A stretch of DNA of 64,000 nucleotides. Source: Micromonospora sp. WMMD882. GTDB taxonomy: Bacteria > Actinomycetota > Actinomycetes > Mycobacteriales > Micromonosporaceae. A program made the position numbers and the translations under genes. This document shows positions 11,469-20,200 of this stretch, one piece after another. Location: NCBI RefSeq assembly GCF_027497255.1, contig NZ_CP114903.1, positions 868,001-932,000 on the forward strand, given 5' to 3'. The notes under the pieces were generated by a model. It did not search any database. It saw nothing but the letters and a program-made list of their open reading frames with translations, and was not told the origin of the DNA. Position 1 is the stretch's first letter; each line of letters opens with the position of its first letter.

Positions 11469-11498
11469 TTGACTAGTCGATGTTAACGCTAACAGGAT
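11469..11498 (+). promoter_or_regulatory. Promoter-like region of the GH43 operon
   Basis: TTGACT at 11469-11474 lies 18 bp before a weak -10 candidate CAGGAT (11493-11498). The LacI-type operator sits between the two boxes, so repressor binding would block RNA polymerase. Confidence 0.4.
11481..11494. promoter_or_regulatory. LacI-family operator upstream of GH43 genes
   Basis: TGTTAACGCTAACA is an almost perfect palindrome with the central CG typical of LacI-family sites that control arabinose- or xylose-polymer genes in actinobacteria. It lies 38 bp before the first GH43 start. No LacI-family gene is in the window. Confidence 0.6.
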
Positions 11499-11531
11499 GA
11501 GGGCTCGGTCACCCCGGCGTAGGGAGCTGCC

Positions 11532-13988
11532 ATGCAGGTCGACGTTGGCCCACGGGCCCCCGCCCTCCGCGCCGCCCTGGCCGGGGCGCTGCTGATCGGC
11601 CTCGTCCTGGCCGGCCTGGCCACGGTCGGCGTCGGTGGCCCGGCGCGGGCCGCCGACGAATGGTCACCCCGGTCGTCGTACACCTCGACGGACCGGGGCG
11701 ACGGCACGTACACCGTGCCGCTGCTGCGCTCCGACGTCCCCGACATCAGCGTGGAACGCGTCCCGGCCGCCGAGAACGACGAGGGACGCGACCTCTACTA
11801 CATGATCAGCACCACCATGCACCTGAGCCCCGGCGCGCCCATCATGAAGTCGTACGACCTGGTGAACTGGGAGATCGTCAACTACGTCTTCGACCGGGCG
11901 AGCATCGGCGACGCGTTCTCGCTGCGCAACGGCCAGAACTCGTACGGCCAGGGCCAGTGGGCGTCGTCGCTGCGCTACCACGACGGCATGTTCTACGTCG
12001 CGTTCAACACCAACAACCTCGGCGGCGCGTACATCTACCGCACCGACGACATCGAGAACGGCGCGTGGCAGCGCACCGCCCTCGGCCGGGGCCTGCACGA
12101 CCCGTCGCTGTTCTTCGACACCGACGGCACGCCGTACGTCTTCCACGGCTCCGGCGGCACCAGCGCGGTACGGCTCAACGCCGAGCTGACCGCCATCACG
12201 GCTGACTACCCGAACATCTTCACCGCGGGCGACTACGCCGGTCAGCCGTTCATCGGCGGGCTCTTCGAGGGCGCGCAGTTCCACCACATCGACGGCTGGT
12301 ACTACGCGGTGATCATCACCTGGCCCTCCGGTCAGGGCCGGCAGGTCGTCATGTTCCGCTCCCGGGAACTGCTCGGCCGCTACACCTCGGCCGGCGGGGT
12401 GAACACCTACCAGGCGCGCGGCGTGCTCAACTCCAACGGCTTCGCGCAGGGCAGCCTGGTGCCCATCGCCCGCGACGGCGGCCGGACCGACTGGTACGGC
12501 ATGTTCTTCCGGGACACCTTCCCGGTCGGACGCATCCCGGCGTTGATCCCCGCCACCTGGTCCGACGGCTGGCCCACCTTCGGGGCCAACGGGGTCGTGC
12601 CGGTGGACGGGGTGTTCGCCAAGCCGATCCGGCTCAGCCCGGCGCAGGAGCGGTACGAACGGCAGAAGAGCGTCGTCGCCTCCGACGACTTCGCCAACGA
12701 CGCGCCCCGCCGCGCGTACCAGGACGAGCAGTGGACCATCCCGACGCCGCCGCCCACCGGCGAGGCCCCCACCGAGGCGGAGATCCGGCCCAACGGGTCC
12801 CGTCTGGACCCGGCCTGGCAGTGGAACCACGCGCCGGACAACCGCTACTGGTCGCTCACCGAACGGGACGGCTGGCTGCGGCTCACCGCCGGCAAGGTGG
12901 TCACCGGGAGCTACGTCTACACGAAGCTGTCCAACCGGGCCGAGCTGGCCTGGTTCGAGGAGGCCCGCAACACGCTCTCGCAGCGCACGTTCGGCCCCCG
13001 GCAGTCGGTCGAGACCAGGATGGACGTCTCCGGCATGGCCGACGGCGACGTCGCCGGGCTGGCCGCCTACAACCGGGGCTTCTCGTACGTGGCCGTCAGG
13101 CGCGACGGCGGGGTGAACACCCTGGGCGTGGTGAACCGGGGCCAGCCGTTCGCGGTCGACCTCGACCAGGCCACCCTGGAGACCTTCCTGCCCGGCAGCA
13201 CGGTGGCGCTGGGCGACGCCACCGAGGTGCACGTGAAGGCCGACCTGGACTTCGCCGCGCCGACCGGGCAGCTCTGGACCACCTTCCACTACAGCCTCGA
13301 CGGGCTCACCTGGACCCGGCTCGGTGACCGGGTCGGCCCGCAGACCCTCGACGGCAGCCTCGCGCACTTCATGGGGCACCGGGTCGGCCTGTTCAGCTAC
13401 GCGACCCGGCAGACCGGCGGACACGTCGACTTCGACCACTGGCTGCTCAGCGACACCCTCACCGCGCAGAACCGCCCCCTGGACACCACCGCGCTCGACG
13501 CCGCCATCGCGTACGCGGGCACCCTCGACGAGTCGGCGTACCCGGCCGACGCCTGGGCGGCGACGCGGGCCGCCCTGGCCGCCGCCACCACCGCGCGGGC
13601 CGGCGCGTTCGGCACCCAGAACCAGATCGACGCCCCGGAACGGGCGCTCAGCTACCACTTGGCCCGGCTCGGCGCGCTCCGGGCCGCCGCGCCGCCGCTC
13701 CCGGTGACGGCCAGCGCGCAGGCGCGGTGTGTGGCGGGGAAGGTGTTCGTGGCGGTGCAGGCGCGTAACGACCACGACGGGCCGGTGGACGTGGTGTTGT
13801 CCAGCGGGTTCGGGGAGCGGTCGGTGTCGCAGGTGGCGTCGGGGGCGAACGCGTACCAGCAGTTCGCGTCGCGGGCGTCGGCGGTGCCGGCGGGTACGGC
13901 GACGGTGCGGGTGACCGGTTCGGTGGCCGGTCGGACGGTGACGACCAGCCGGTCCGTGGACTATCCGGCCGTCGACTGCGGCGACTGA
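11532..13988 (+). CDS. Secreted GH43-family glycoside hydrolase (arabinan/xylan-active)
   Basis: 818 residues with an N-terminal signal peptide ending near GPARAAD. The five-bladed propeller of GH43 is recognised by three acidic sites in order: Asp in SDVPDISVERV (base), Asp in LHDPSLFFD (modulator), and Glu in LFEGAQFHH (acid), with typical 'WYYAVI' blades. A beta-sandwich region follows (~480-650), then a helical linker and a C-terminal ~95-residue module with two Cys that is shared with the next gene. Likely a beta-xylosidase or alpha-arabinofuranosidase acting outside the cell; the exact linkage cannot be told. The upstream operator suggests induction by pentose sugars. Confidence 0.85.
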   Translation: MQVDVGPRAPALRAALAGALLIGLVLAGLATVGVGGPARAADEWSPRSSYTSTDRGDGTYTVPLLRSDVPDISVERVPAAENDEGRDLYYMISTTMHLSPGAPIMKSYDLVNWEIVNYVFDRASIGDAFSLRNGQNSYGQGQWASSLRYHDGMFYVAFNTNNLGGAYIYRTDDIENGAWQRTALGRGLHDPSLFFDTDGTPYVFHGSGGTSAVRLNAELTAITADYPNIFTAGDYAGQPFIGGLFEGAQFHHIDGWYYAVIITWPSGQGRQVVMFRSRELLGRYTSAGGVNTYQARGVLNSNGFAQGSLVPIARDGGRTDWYGMFFRDTFPVGRIPALIPATWSDGWPTFGANGVVPVDGVFAKPIRLSPAQERYERQKSVVASDDFANDAPRRAYQDEQWTIPTPPPTGEAPTEAEIRPNGSRLDPAWQWNHAPDNRYWSLTERDGWLRLTAGKVVTGSYVYTKLSNRAELAWFEEARNTLSQRTFGPRQSVETRMDVSGMADGDVAGLAAYNRGFSYVAVRRDGGVNTLGVVNRGQPFAVDLDQATLETFLPGSTVALGDATEVHVKADLDFAAPTGQLWTTFHYSLDGLTWTRLGDRVGPQTLDGSLAHFMGHRVGLFSYATRQTGGHVDFDHWLLSDTLTAQNRPLDTTALDAAIAYAGTLDESAYPADAWAATRAALAAATTARAGAFGTQNQIDAPERALSYHLARLGALRAAAPPLPVTASAQARCVAGKVFVAVQARNDHDGPVDVVLSSGFGERSVSQVASGANAYQQFASRASAVPAGTATVRVTGSVAGRTVTTSRSVDYPAVDCGD
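13704..13982 (+). repeat. 279-bp module, copy 1 (identical to 16223-16501)
   Basis: By direct reading, this 279-bp stretch is identical base for base to 16223-16501. It encodes the C-terminal ~93 residues of the first GH43 enzyme (starts VTASAQARCVAGKV, ends near AVDCG). Its codons end mostly in G, while the neighbouring coding DNA prefers C-ending codons, so it looks like a recently copied or imported segment. Confidence 0.95.
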
Positions 13989-14095
13989 CCCTTCCCGCCG
14001 TCGTTCTGCGGCGACTGACCACCCGTCGGATCCGTCCCGGGGCCGGCCGGCCCCGGCGCACCCTCTGCCCGCCACCCACCAAGGAGGACCATCTC

Positions 14096-16507
14096 GTGAC
14101 CCAGCGTCTGCGAAGGACGGCCCGACGACGGGCCGCCGCGATCGCCACGGTCGGCGCGCTGCTCGCCGCCGGCCTCACCGCGGCGGCGCCGGTCCAGGCC
14201 GCCGACACCAACCTCGTCGTCAACGGCGGGTTCGAGGAGGGCCTGACCGGCTGGTTCGTCAACAACGGCAACGCCACCGACCGGGCCACCCTCACCCCCA
14301 CCACGGACGCCTACGCCGGGTCCGGCGCGGTGCGCGTCAGCGACCGGGCCACCACCGGCTCCGGCCCCATGCAGGACCTCTCCGGCAAGGTCCAGGCCGG
14401 ACAGACCTACTCCCTCAGCGCCCGGATCCGGTACGACAACGCCGCCGGACCGGCCACCAAACAGTTCTTCGCCACCATGCACTACGGCGCGGCCACCTAC
14501 ACCAACCTGGTGAGCGTCACCGCGACCAGGGGCCAGTGGGCGCACGTCGACGGCCGGTTCACCATCCCGGCCGGGCAGAGCGTCTCCACCGCCCGGCTCT
14601 TCTTCGAGACGCCGTGGACCAGCGCCCCGGCCGACGACCCGGACCTGCACCTGATGGACTTCACCCTCGACGACGTCTCCGTGGTCGGCGCCGCGCCGCC
14701 CGCCGCGCCGTCGAAGACCATCGAGGTCGTCGGCAAGCTGCCCGGTGAGCACAACCCGTTGATCGGGCACAAGTTCGGCGCGGACGGCTTCGGCTTCGTG
14801 CACGACGGCCGGGTGTACCTCTACCTGACCAACGACACCCAGGGGTACGCGCCGGACCCGGTCACCGGGGTGTCCCCGGGCATCAACTACGGCGACATCA
14901 ACCAGATCACCGTGCTGTCCTCCACCGACCTGGTGAACTGGACCGACCACGGTGAGGTCCCGGTGGCCGGCCCGAACGGCGTCGCGCCGTTCACCAACAA
15001 CTCCTGGGCCCCCGGCATGGCGAAGAAGGTGGTGAACGGGGAGGAGAAGTTCTTCCTGTACTACGCCAACGGCGGCGGATCGAGCAACGTGATCACCGGC
15101 GCGTCGCCGCTCGGCCCGTGGACCAGCGAACGCACCAGCACCCTGATCGACGGCCGTACCCCGGGCGCGTCGGACGTCGCGTGGAAGTTCGACCCGGCCC
15201 CGCTGGTGGACTCCGACGGCCAGGCGTACCTCTACTTCGGTGGCGGTCCGGCGTCGACGAGCATGCCGCCGGCCGAACGCTTCAACAACCCGAAGAACAT
15301 CCGGGTGATCCGGCTCGGCGACGACATGGTGACCACCGAGGGCACGGCGGCGGTCGTGGACGCCCCGGTGGCCTTCGAGGCGGCCCAGGTGTTCGAGCGG
15401 GACGGGAAGTACTACCTGTCGTACTCCTCGCACTTCGGCGGCAACGACTTCGGCGGCAACCAGACGCCCCTGCCCGGCTACCCCGGCGGCGGCCAGATCG
15501 GCTACCTGATCTCCGACGACCCGATGTCCTGGCCGAAGGAGACCTACGCGGGCGTGCTGTTCCCCAACCAGTCGCAGTTCTTCGGGTCCGGCACCGGCGG
15601 CAACAACCACCAGTCGGTGTTCGAGTACGAGGGCAGGCACTACTTCACGTACCACGCCCCGACGCTGAACAAGCGGATCAACGGCAACACCACCCAGGGC
15701 TACCGCAGCCCGCACATCCAGGAGCTGGCGTTCAACGCCGACGGCACCATCCGGCAGGTCGTCGGCACCTACGCCGGCGTCGAGCAGGTCCGCGACTTCG
15801 ACCCGTACCGGGTGTTCGAGGCCGAGACGTTCGGCTGGAGCAAGGGCGTCGCCACCGCGAAGACCGACGGCGGGTCCGCCCAGTTCGGCGCGACCGCCCC
15901 GAACCTGGTGGTCCGGGACGTCGACAACGGCGACTGGACCGCCCTGTCGTCGGTGGACTTCGGCGCGGGCGCGGCCAGCGTCACGGCGAAGGCGCGTCCG
16001 CTGACGACCGGCGGTCAGATCCAGGTACGGCTCGGCGCGGCCACCGCGCCGGTCGTGGCGACCATCCCCGTCGACGGTCCGGTCGGCCAGTGGACCGAGC
16101 TGACCGCGCCGCTCGACGGCGTGACCGGCACGCACGACGTGTACTTCAGCTACGCCGGACCCACCGGCGTCGACCTGTTCGAGCTGGACACCTGGCGCTT
16201 CGCCGGGGCGGACGCGCTGCCCGTGACGGCCAGCGCGCAGGCGCGGTGTGTGGCGGGGAAGGTGTTCGTGGCGGTGCAGGCGCGTAACGACCACGACGGG
16301 CCGGTGGACGTGGTGTTGTCCAGCGGGTTCGGGGAGCGGTCGGTGTCGCAGGTGGCGTCGGGGGCGAACGCGTACCAGCAGTTCGCGTCGCGGGCGTCGG
16401 CGGTGCCGGCGGGTACGGCGACGGTGCGGGTGACCGGTTCGGTGGCCGGTCGGACGGTGACGACCAGCCGGTCCGTGGACTATCCGGCCGTCGACTGCGG
16501 CAGTTGA
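14096..16507 (+). CDS. Secreted modular GH43 hydrolase with CBM4/9- and CBM6-like domains
   Basis: 803 residues. A signal peptide ends near APVQAAD. Next comes a CBM4/9-type sandwich (~40-200; 'LVVNGGFEEGLTGWFVNNG'), then a GH43 propeller (~215-565) with acidic sites in FGADGFGF, KFDPAPLVD and FEAAQVFERDGKYYL. A CBM6-type domain follows ('VFEAETFGWSKGV' to 'FELDTWRF', ~570-700), then the same ~93-residue C-terminal module as in the preceding enzyme. The GTG start has an AAGGAGG site (14081-14087). It probably binds and cuts arabinoxylan or arabinan outside the cell. It is 107 bp from the first GH43 gene on the same strand, so the two are probably one operon. Confidence 0.88.
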   Translation: MTQRLRRTARRRAAAIATVGALLAAGLTAAAPVQAADTNLVVNGGFEEGLTGWFVNNGNATDRATLTPTTDAYAGSGAVRVSDRATTGSGPMQDLSGKVQAGQTYSLSARIRYDNAAGPATKQFFATMHYGAATYTNLVSVTATRGQWAHVDGRFTIPAGQSVSTARLFFETPWTSAPADDPDLHLMDFTLDDVSVVGAAPPAAPSKTIEVVGKLPGEHNPLIGHKFGADGFGFVHDGRVYLYLTNDTQGYAPDPVTGVSPGINYGDINQITVLSSTDLVNWTDHGEVPVAGPNGVAPFTNNSWAPGMAKKVVNGEEKFFLYYANGGGSSNVITGASPLGPWTSERTSTLIDGRTPGASDVAWKFDPAPLVDSDGQAYLYFGGGPASTSMPPAERFNNPKNIRVIRLGDDMVTTEGTAAVVDAPVAFEAAQVFERDGKYYLSYSSHFGGNDFGGNQTPLPGYPGGGQIGYLISDDPMSWPKETYAGVLFPNQSQFFGSGTGGNNHQSVFEYEGRHYFTYHAPTLNKRINGNTTQGYRSPHIQELAFNADGTIRQVVGTYAGVEQVRDFDPYRVFEAETFGWSKGVATAKTDGGSAQFGATAPNLVVRDVDNGDWTALSSVDFGAGAASVTAKARPLTTGGQIQVRLGAATAPVVATIPVDGPVGQWTELTAPLDGVTGTHDVYFSYAGPTGVDLFELDTWRFAGADALPVTASAQARCVAGKVFVAVQARNDHDGPVDVVLSSGFGERSVSQVASGANAYQQFASRASAVPAGTATVRVTGSVAGRTVTTSRSVDYPAVDCGS
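16223..16501 (+). repeat. 279-bp module, copy 2 (identical to 13704-13982)
   Basis: The second exact copy of the C-terminal module, offset by 2,519 bp. Identity starts at gtgacggccagc and ends at gactgcggc, within about six bases of each stop codon. This suggests gene conversion or recent duplication of this end domain. Confidence 0.95.
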
Positions 16508-16539
16508 TCCTCTCCCTCCCAGACGACATGGAGAAGCAG

Positions 16540-17169
16540 ATGAGCACGTGGAACCACAGACGCCTGTTCGCCGTCGGCGCGGCCGGCGCCCTGCTGGCCG
16601 GGACGGTCGCGGCGCACCCCGCGTCCGCCGAGCCCGGCGACGGCGCCGACGTGAAGGTGACAGTCGACATCGAGGAGATCCGCCAGCCCGGCGTGCTGGC
16701 GCTGTCGGTCGCCGGTGACTCGGTGGCGCTGTCGGAGAACGGGTCGACGCTGCTGGTACGCCAGTTCACCGGCAGCCTGCCGACGGTGACCGTCACCGAC
16801 ACCCGCACCGCGGACGAGGTGCCCGACGACGCCTCCTGGGCGGTGCTGGGCAGCGCCACCGACTTCGTCGGCGGGGCCGGGCAGACGCCGATCGGGGCGG
16901 GCCACCTGGGCTGGAAGCCGCGACTGGTCGACGGCGGCGACAGCGGCCTGGTCACCGAGGGCGAGGAGGTGCGGACGGTGCTGGACGAGCCGACCCAGCC
17001 GGGCAACAACGTGGGCCTGGTCGACCAGGAACTGCTCGTGTCGAGCTTCGACTCGGGCGCGACGGCCGGCGACGCGTACTCGGTGAACGCCGACCTGTTC
17101 CTGCGCACCCCGGCGGACGTCGCCGCCGGCGCGTACACCTCGACGCTCACCCTGTCCCTCTTCGAGTGA
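16540..17169 (+). CDS. Secreted WxL-like surface protein
   Basis: About 209 residues with a signal peptide (RRLFAVGAAGALLAGTVAA, cleavage near PASAEP). The mature part is beta-rich, with a 'SWAVLGSATDF' motif, a 'GAGHLGWKP' turn and a closing 'GAYTSTLTLSLFE' strand. These recall WxL domains of Firmicutes, but the second Trp is missing, so the call is tentative. The ATG at 16540 was chosen for its GGAG site at 16530-16533; a TTG at 16504 and an ATG at 16528 are in frame. It sits between the GH43 genes and a DUF916-like membrane protein, the classic partner of WxL proteins. Confidence 0.6.
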   Translation: MSTWNHRRLFAVGAAGALLAGTVAAHPASAEPGDGADVKVTVDIEEIRQPGVLALSVAGDSVALSENGSTLLVRQFTGSLPTVTVTDTRTADEVPDDASWAVLGSATDFVGGAGQTPIGAGHLGWKPRLVDGGDSGLVTEGEEVRTVLDEPTQPGNNVGLVDQELLVSSFDSGATAGDAYSVNADLFLRTPADVAAGAYTSTLTLSLFE

Positions 17170-17227
17170 CCCCGGTGGGGGGCCGCCGCGGGGCGGTCCC
17201 CCACCCCCTGCCGACCTGGAGGACCGC

Positions 17228-18247
17228 GTGAACCGGAGCTGGCTGCGGCCGTACGCGGCGCTGGCCGCCGTGCTCGTCGGCCTGCCGGCGCTGCCGACCG
17301 ACGCGCGCGCGCAACCGAGCACGCCGACCGTCACCTGGGCCGTCCAGCCGGCCGACCGGGACGGCCCGGACGGTCGACGCTGGGTGGAGCGCACCCTCGA
17401 CCCCGGCCAGGTGGTGACCGAGCACCTGGCGGTGCGTAACTTCGGCGACGCCCCGGTGGTCTTCTCGTTGAAGGCCGCCGACGGCTACCTGACCGACAAG
17501 GGGCGCTTCAACATGCTGCCGTCCCACCAGACGTCGGTGGACGGCGGCACCTGGATCAGCGTCCAGGAGACCGTCACCGTCGGGCCGAAGGCGACCCGGG
17601 TGGTGCCGTACACCATCACCGTGCCGGACGACGCCACCCCCGGTGACCATCCGGCCGGCATCGCGGCGACCGTCACCAGCGCCGACGGCACCGTCGCGGT
17701 GGAGAGCCGGGTCGGGTTCCGGGTGCTGCTGCGGGCCAGCGGCACCGTCGCCGCGGCCCTCACGGTCGCCGACCTCACCGCCACGTACCGGTCGACGTGG
17801 AACCCGTTCGCGGCCGGCGCCCTCCAGGTCCGGTACACGGCCGTCAACGACGGCGGCGTCGCGGTGACCGGTGCCGGCCGGGTGACCGCCGCCGGGCCGT
17901 TCGGACTGGCCGAACGGAACGTCCGGGCCGGCGTCGAGGAACTGCTGCCCGGTGGCCGCCGGGCGACCGGGACCCGGGTCGGCGGGGTCTGGGGCTGGGG
18001 GCCGGTCCGAACGACCGTCGAGCTGACACCGGCCGTGCGGGGCGGCGACCCGACGGGCGTCGAGATCCGACCCGGCCGGACCACCGTGACGGTGTGGGCG
18101 TTCCCCTGGGCGCAGCTCGCCCTGGCGCTGCTGCTCGTCGTCCTCGGGCTCGTCTGGCGTGCGGTGGCCCGGCGACGCCGCCGCCGGCTGGCCGCGCTGC
18201 TCGCGCGAGCCCGCCAGGAGGGCCGCGACTCCGTGCGCGCCGGCTGA
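17228..18247 (+). CDS. DUF916-like membrane-anchored surface protein
   Basis: 339 residues. A signal peptide (cleavage near DARAQP) is followed by two Ig-like beta domains. The first matches the DUF916 pattern ('PADRDGPDGRRWVER', 'FGDAPVVFSLKAADGY', 'VPYTITVPDDATPGDHPAGIAA'). One C-terminal membrane helix (~290-312) is followed by an Arg-rich cytoplasmic tail. In Firmicutes, DUF916/DUF3324 proteins hold WxL proteins at the cell surface and bind peptidoglycan. Here it probably anchors the WxL-like protein and perhaps enzymes or polysaccharide. The GTG start has a GGAGG site (17218-17222). The stop is only 4 bp from the convergent glycosyltransferase stop. Confidence 0.75.
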   Translation: MNRSWLRPYAALAAVLVGLPALPTDARAQPSTPTVTWAVQPADRDGPDGRRWVERTLDPGQVVTEHLAVRNFGDAPVVFSLKAADGYLTDKGRFNMLPSHQTSVDGGTWISVQETVTVGPKATRVVPYTITVPDDATPGDHPAGIAATVTSADGTVAVESRVGFRVLLRASGTVAAALTVADLTATYRSTWNPFAAGALQVRYTAVNDGGVAVTGAGRVTAAGPFGLAERNVRAGVEELLPGGRRATGTRVGGVWGWGPVRTTVELTPAVRGGDPTGVEIRPGRTTVTVWAFPWAQLALALLLVVLGLVWRAVARRRRRRLAALLARARQEGRDSVRAG

Positions 18248-18251
18248 GGGC

Positions 18252-19181
18252 TCACCCCACCAGCGCCGCCGGTCGGGCCGGCAGTCGACCGGCCAGCGTG
18301 TCGGCCGTCGCGGAGCAGGTGGCGAAGTCGACGCCCGCGTACGCCTGGTAGTCCGCCATCGTGCGCGCCGGCCCGGCCCCGAAGCCACCCGTCACCGGGT
18401 ACCGCAGCAGGGTCCGCACCCGGCGGCGGCCGGCCCGGTCCCGCCGGTGCCAGTGGTCGGCGCCCGGCGTACGGTGGTCCATCCAGTGCCGCGCCTGACC
18501 CTGCCGGACGTAGTAGTGCCAGGCCAGCACCTCGACCGGGTGGAACAGGTCGTACCCCCAGGTGTACGCGCGGGTGGCGAGGTTGATCTCCTCGCCCTGG
18601 CAGTAGATCCGCTCGTCGTAGGGCACCTCGCGGACGAACGACCCCGGGGCGAACAGGAAACCGGCGGCCACGAACCGGGCCGGAACCGGGGCGGTCCGCT
18701 CCCGCCAGCCCGGGATGCGGAAGTGCTGGAAGCGGGGCAGCCCGTCGTCGGTCCAGCCACTGAGGAAGATCAGCGTCGGCTCGCCGCCGCCGGTGAACTC
18801 CACCGCCGGGTCGTACGTCGGGGGGTAGCAGGTCAGGACCGGCTTGGCGGCCCCGGTCCGCCCGGCCATCGCGATCAGCCGGGAATCCCAGCCCGGGGCG
18901 AACCGGGTGTGGCTGTCCACCTGGAGGTACCAGTCGGAGTCGACGTAGTGTCGTTGGATCTGCGCCCGCGCCCAGCACACGCCCCGGCTGTGCCGGGCGT
19001 CGAACTCCAGCACGGTGACCCGGGGGTCGGCGCGCAACGCCGACACGTCCTCGTCGCCGAGATGCTGCCAGTTCACCACCACCCGCACCTCGTCCGGGCG
19101 GTCGGCCTTGGCCAGGCAGTCCCGCACCGTCGGCGCCAGCTCCGGATCCCGGTACGCGGCGACCGACACGAAAACGCTCAC
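18252..19181 (-). CDS. GlcNAc-type glycosyltransferase
   Basis: 309 residues, GT-A fold of the GlcNAc-transferase family (PF11397 type). Motifs are an N-terminal 'FVSVAAYRDPELAPTVRDCL', the metal/nucleotide-sugar motif YLQVDSHTRF, and the acceptor-side 'CQGEEINLATRAYTWGYDLF'. Family members add GlcNAc from UDP-GlcNAc to proteins or glycans. The GTG at 19181 overlaps the stop of the Imm35-like gene (GTGA), so it is translationally coupled to the immunity cluster and is the last gene of the minus-strand operon. The acceptor is unknown; Ser/Thr/Pro-rich secreted proteins of the locus are possible targets, which is inference. Confidence 0.8.
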   Translation of the reverse strand: MSVFVSVAAYRDPELAPTVRDCLAKADRPDEVRVVVNWQHLGDEDVSALRADPRVTVLEFDARHSRGVCWARAQIQRHYVDSDWYLQVDSHTRFAPGWDSRLIAMAGRTGAAKPVLTCYPPTYDPAVEFTGGGEPTLIFLSGWTDDGLPRFQHFRIPGWRERTAPVPARFVAAGFLFAPGSFVREVPYDERIYCQGEEINLATRAYTWGYDLFHPVEVLAWHYYVRQGQARHWMDHRTPGADHWHRRDRAGRRRVRTLLRYPVTGGFGAGPARTMADYQAYAGVDFATCSATADTLAGRLPARPAALVG

Positions 19182-19495
19182 CAGGGACTCGCCGGCGGCG
19201 GCACGGGCACGGCGGGCAGCCCCCGCTGCGCGCCGTACGCGTTCAGCCAACGCTCCAGCGGCGGCGCGGACGGCGCCTGCCACACCAGCCCGGTGCCCTT
19301 GTCCACCACCAGCGGACCGGCCAGCGCCGCGTCGGGGAGCGCCCCGGTGCGGTACCAGCGTTCGGTGTCGAACGGGAACACCCAGCACCACGGGTACTCA
19401 ACCGGCGGCTCCGGCGCGAGCCGCAACGGCTCCGCCGGATCCGCCAGCTCGCGCAGTTTCGCCCCGGCCAGCCGGCGGGCCTCGTCGGCGTCCAT
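19178..19495 (-). CDS. Imm35/YrhB-like immunity protein
   Basis: 105 residues from the ATG at 19495, which has a GAGGAG site (19505-19510). An alternative ATG at 19555 overlaps the stop of the preceding gene (ATGA) and would add 20 residues. The protein has the Imm35 pattern: an N-terminal helix (DADEARRLAGAKLREL), a 'WCWVFPFDTERW' strand, then 'LAGPLVVDKGTGLVW' and a final helix 'PLERWLNAY'. Imm35 proteins neutralise polymorphic toxins encoded next to them. It lies downstream of the giant 5,197-residue protein, the only candidate toxin nearby, so it may protect against one of its domains (inference). Confidence 0.65.
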   Translation of the reverse strand: MDADEARRLAGAKLRELADPAEPLRLAPEPPVEYPWCWVFPFDTERWYRTGALPDAALAGPLVVDKGTGLVWQAPSAPPLERWLNAYGAQRGLPAVPVPPPASPW

Positions 19496-19551
19496 CCCCA
19501 CCCACTCCTCTCCGTCGGCGCGGCGCGCCCGGTCGTCGGCCCCGCGCGCGG

Positions 19552-20172
19552 TCATGTCGTCGGGGCGGTCGGCTCGCCGACCACCCACGGCAGCACCGGG
19601 ACGCCCCGGTCGGCCGGCAGGGCGGCCAGCGCCACCGCGCGGGCCTCGGCGATCTCGTCGTCGCCCATCAGCAGCGTCTCCCGGACGAAGTCGCCGATCA
19701 GTCGCATCGGCGCCGGGCCGGCCGGGTTGAACAGCGTGTCCACCCGGTCCGGCAGCAACGCCACCAGCTCGGCCAGGTCGATCCGCCGCCAGCGGGGCGC
19801 GTCGACCCGGTCCCGCTGCGGCGCGCTGGTGGCGAGCACCACGCACGGCACGTCGTCGGGTGAGCGCAGGATCAGCGGCCGGTCGTCGCCGCCCAACGCC
19901 ACGTCGACGAGCGTGTCCCGCAACGCCAACTGGATCTGCTCCGCCGGCGCCTGCCCGCGTACGGCCAGCCGGAACAGCGCGTCCAGCGGGTCCGCCACCG
20001 CGTCGGCGTCGCGCGGCCGGTAGTCCGGGTTGGCGCGGAACGCGCCCAGACCGCCGTCGGCCTCCACCGGCCACAGCCCGAGCACCGCCCCGGCGTCCGG
20101 GGCGTCGTCGTCGGGGCCCGGCTGCCAGTCCGGGTCCATCAGCAGGAAGTAGCTCTCCACCTGGTCCACCAC
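19552..20172 (-). CDS. SseB-like type VII secretion-associated protein, paralogue 1
   Basis: 206 residues from the GTG at 20172, chosen by alignment with its neighbour paralogue (YFLLMDPxW near the N-terminus) and a GGAAG site. The two proteins share 'AFRANPxY', 'LRDTLVDxA', 'RSPDDVPCVVxAT', 'WRRxxLAELV' and an SseB-type end (xNPxGPxxxRLxGDFxRxTLL). I do not know a biochemical role. SseB-like proteins occur beside type VII secretion genes, and tandem paralogues downstream of a polymorphic toxin are often immunity proteins. The stop overlaps a possible start of the Imm35-like gene. Confidence 0.65.
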   Translation of the reverse strand: MVDQVESYFLLMDPDWQPGPDDDAPDAGAVLGLWPVEADGGLGAFRANPDYRPRDADAVADPLDALFRLAVRGQAPAEQIQLALRDTLVDVALGGDDRPLILRSPDDVPCVVLATSAPQRDRVDAPRWRRIDLAELVALLPDRVDTLFNPAGPAPMRLIGDFVRETLLMGDDEIAEARAVALAALPADRGVPVLPWVVGEPTAPTT

Positions 20173-20200
20173 CGTGTGCTTCCGGTCGTCGGGTTCGTGC

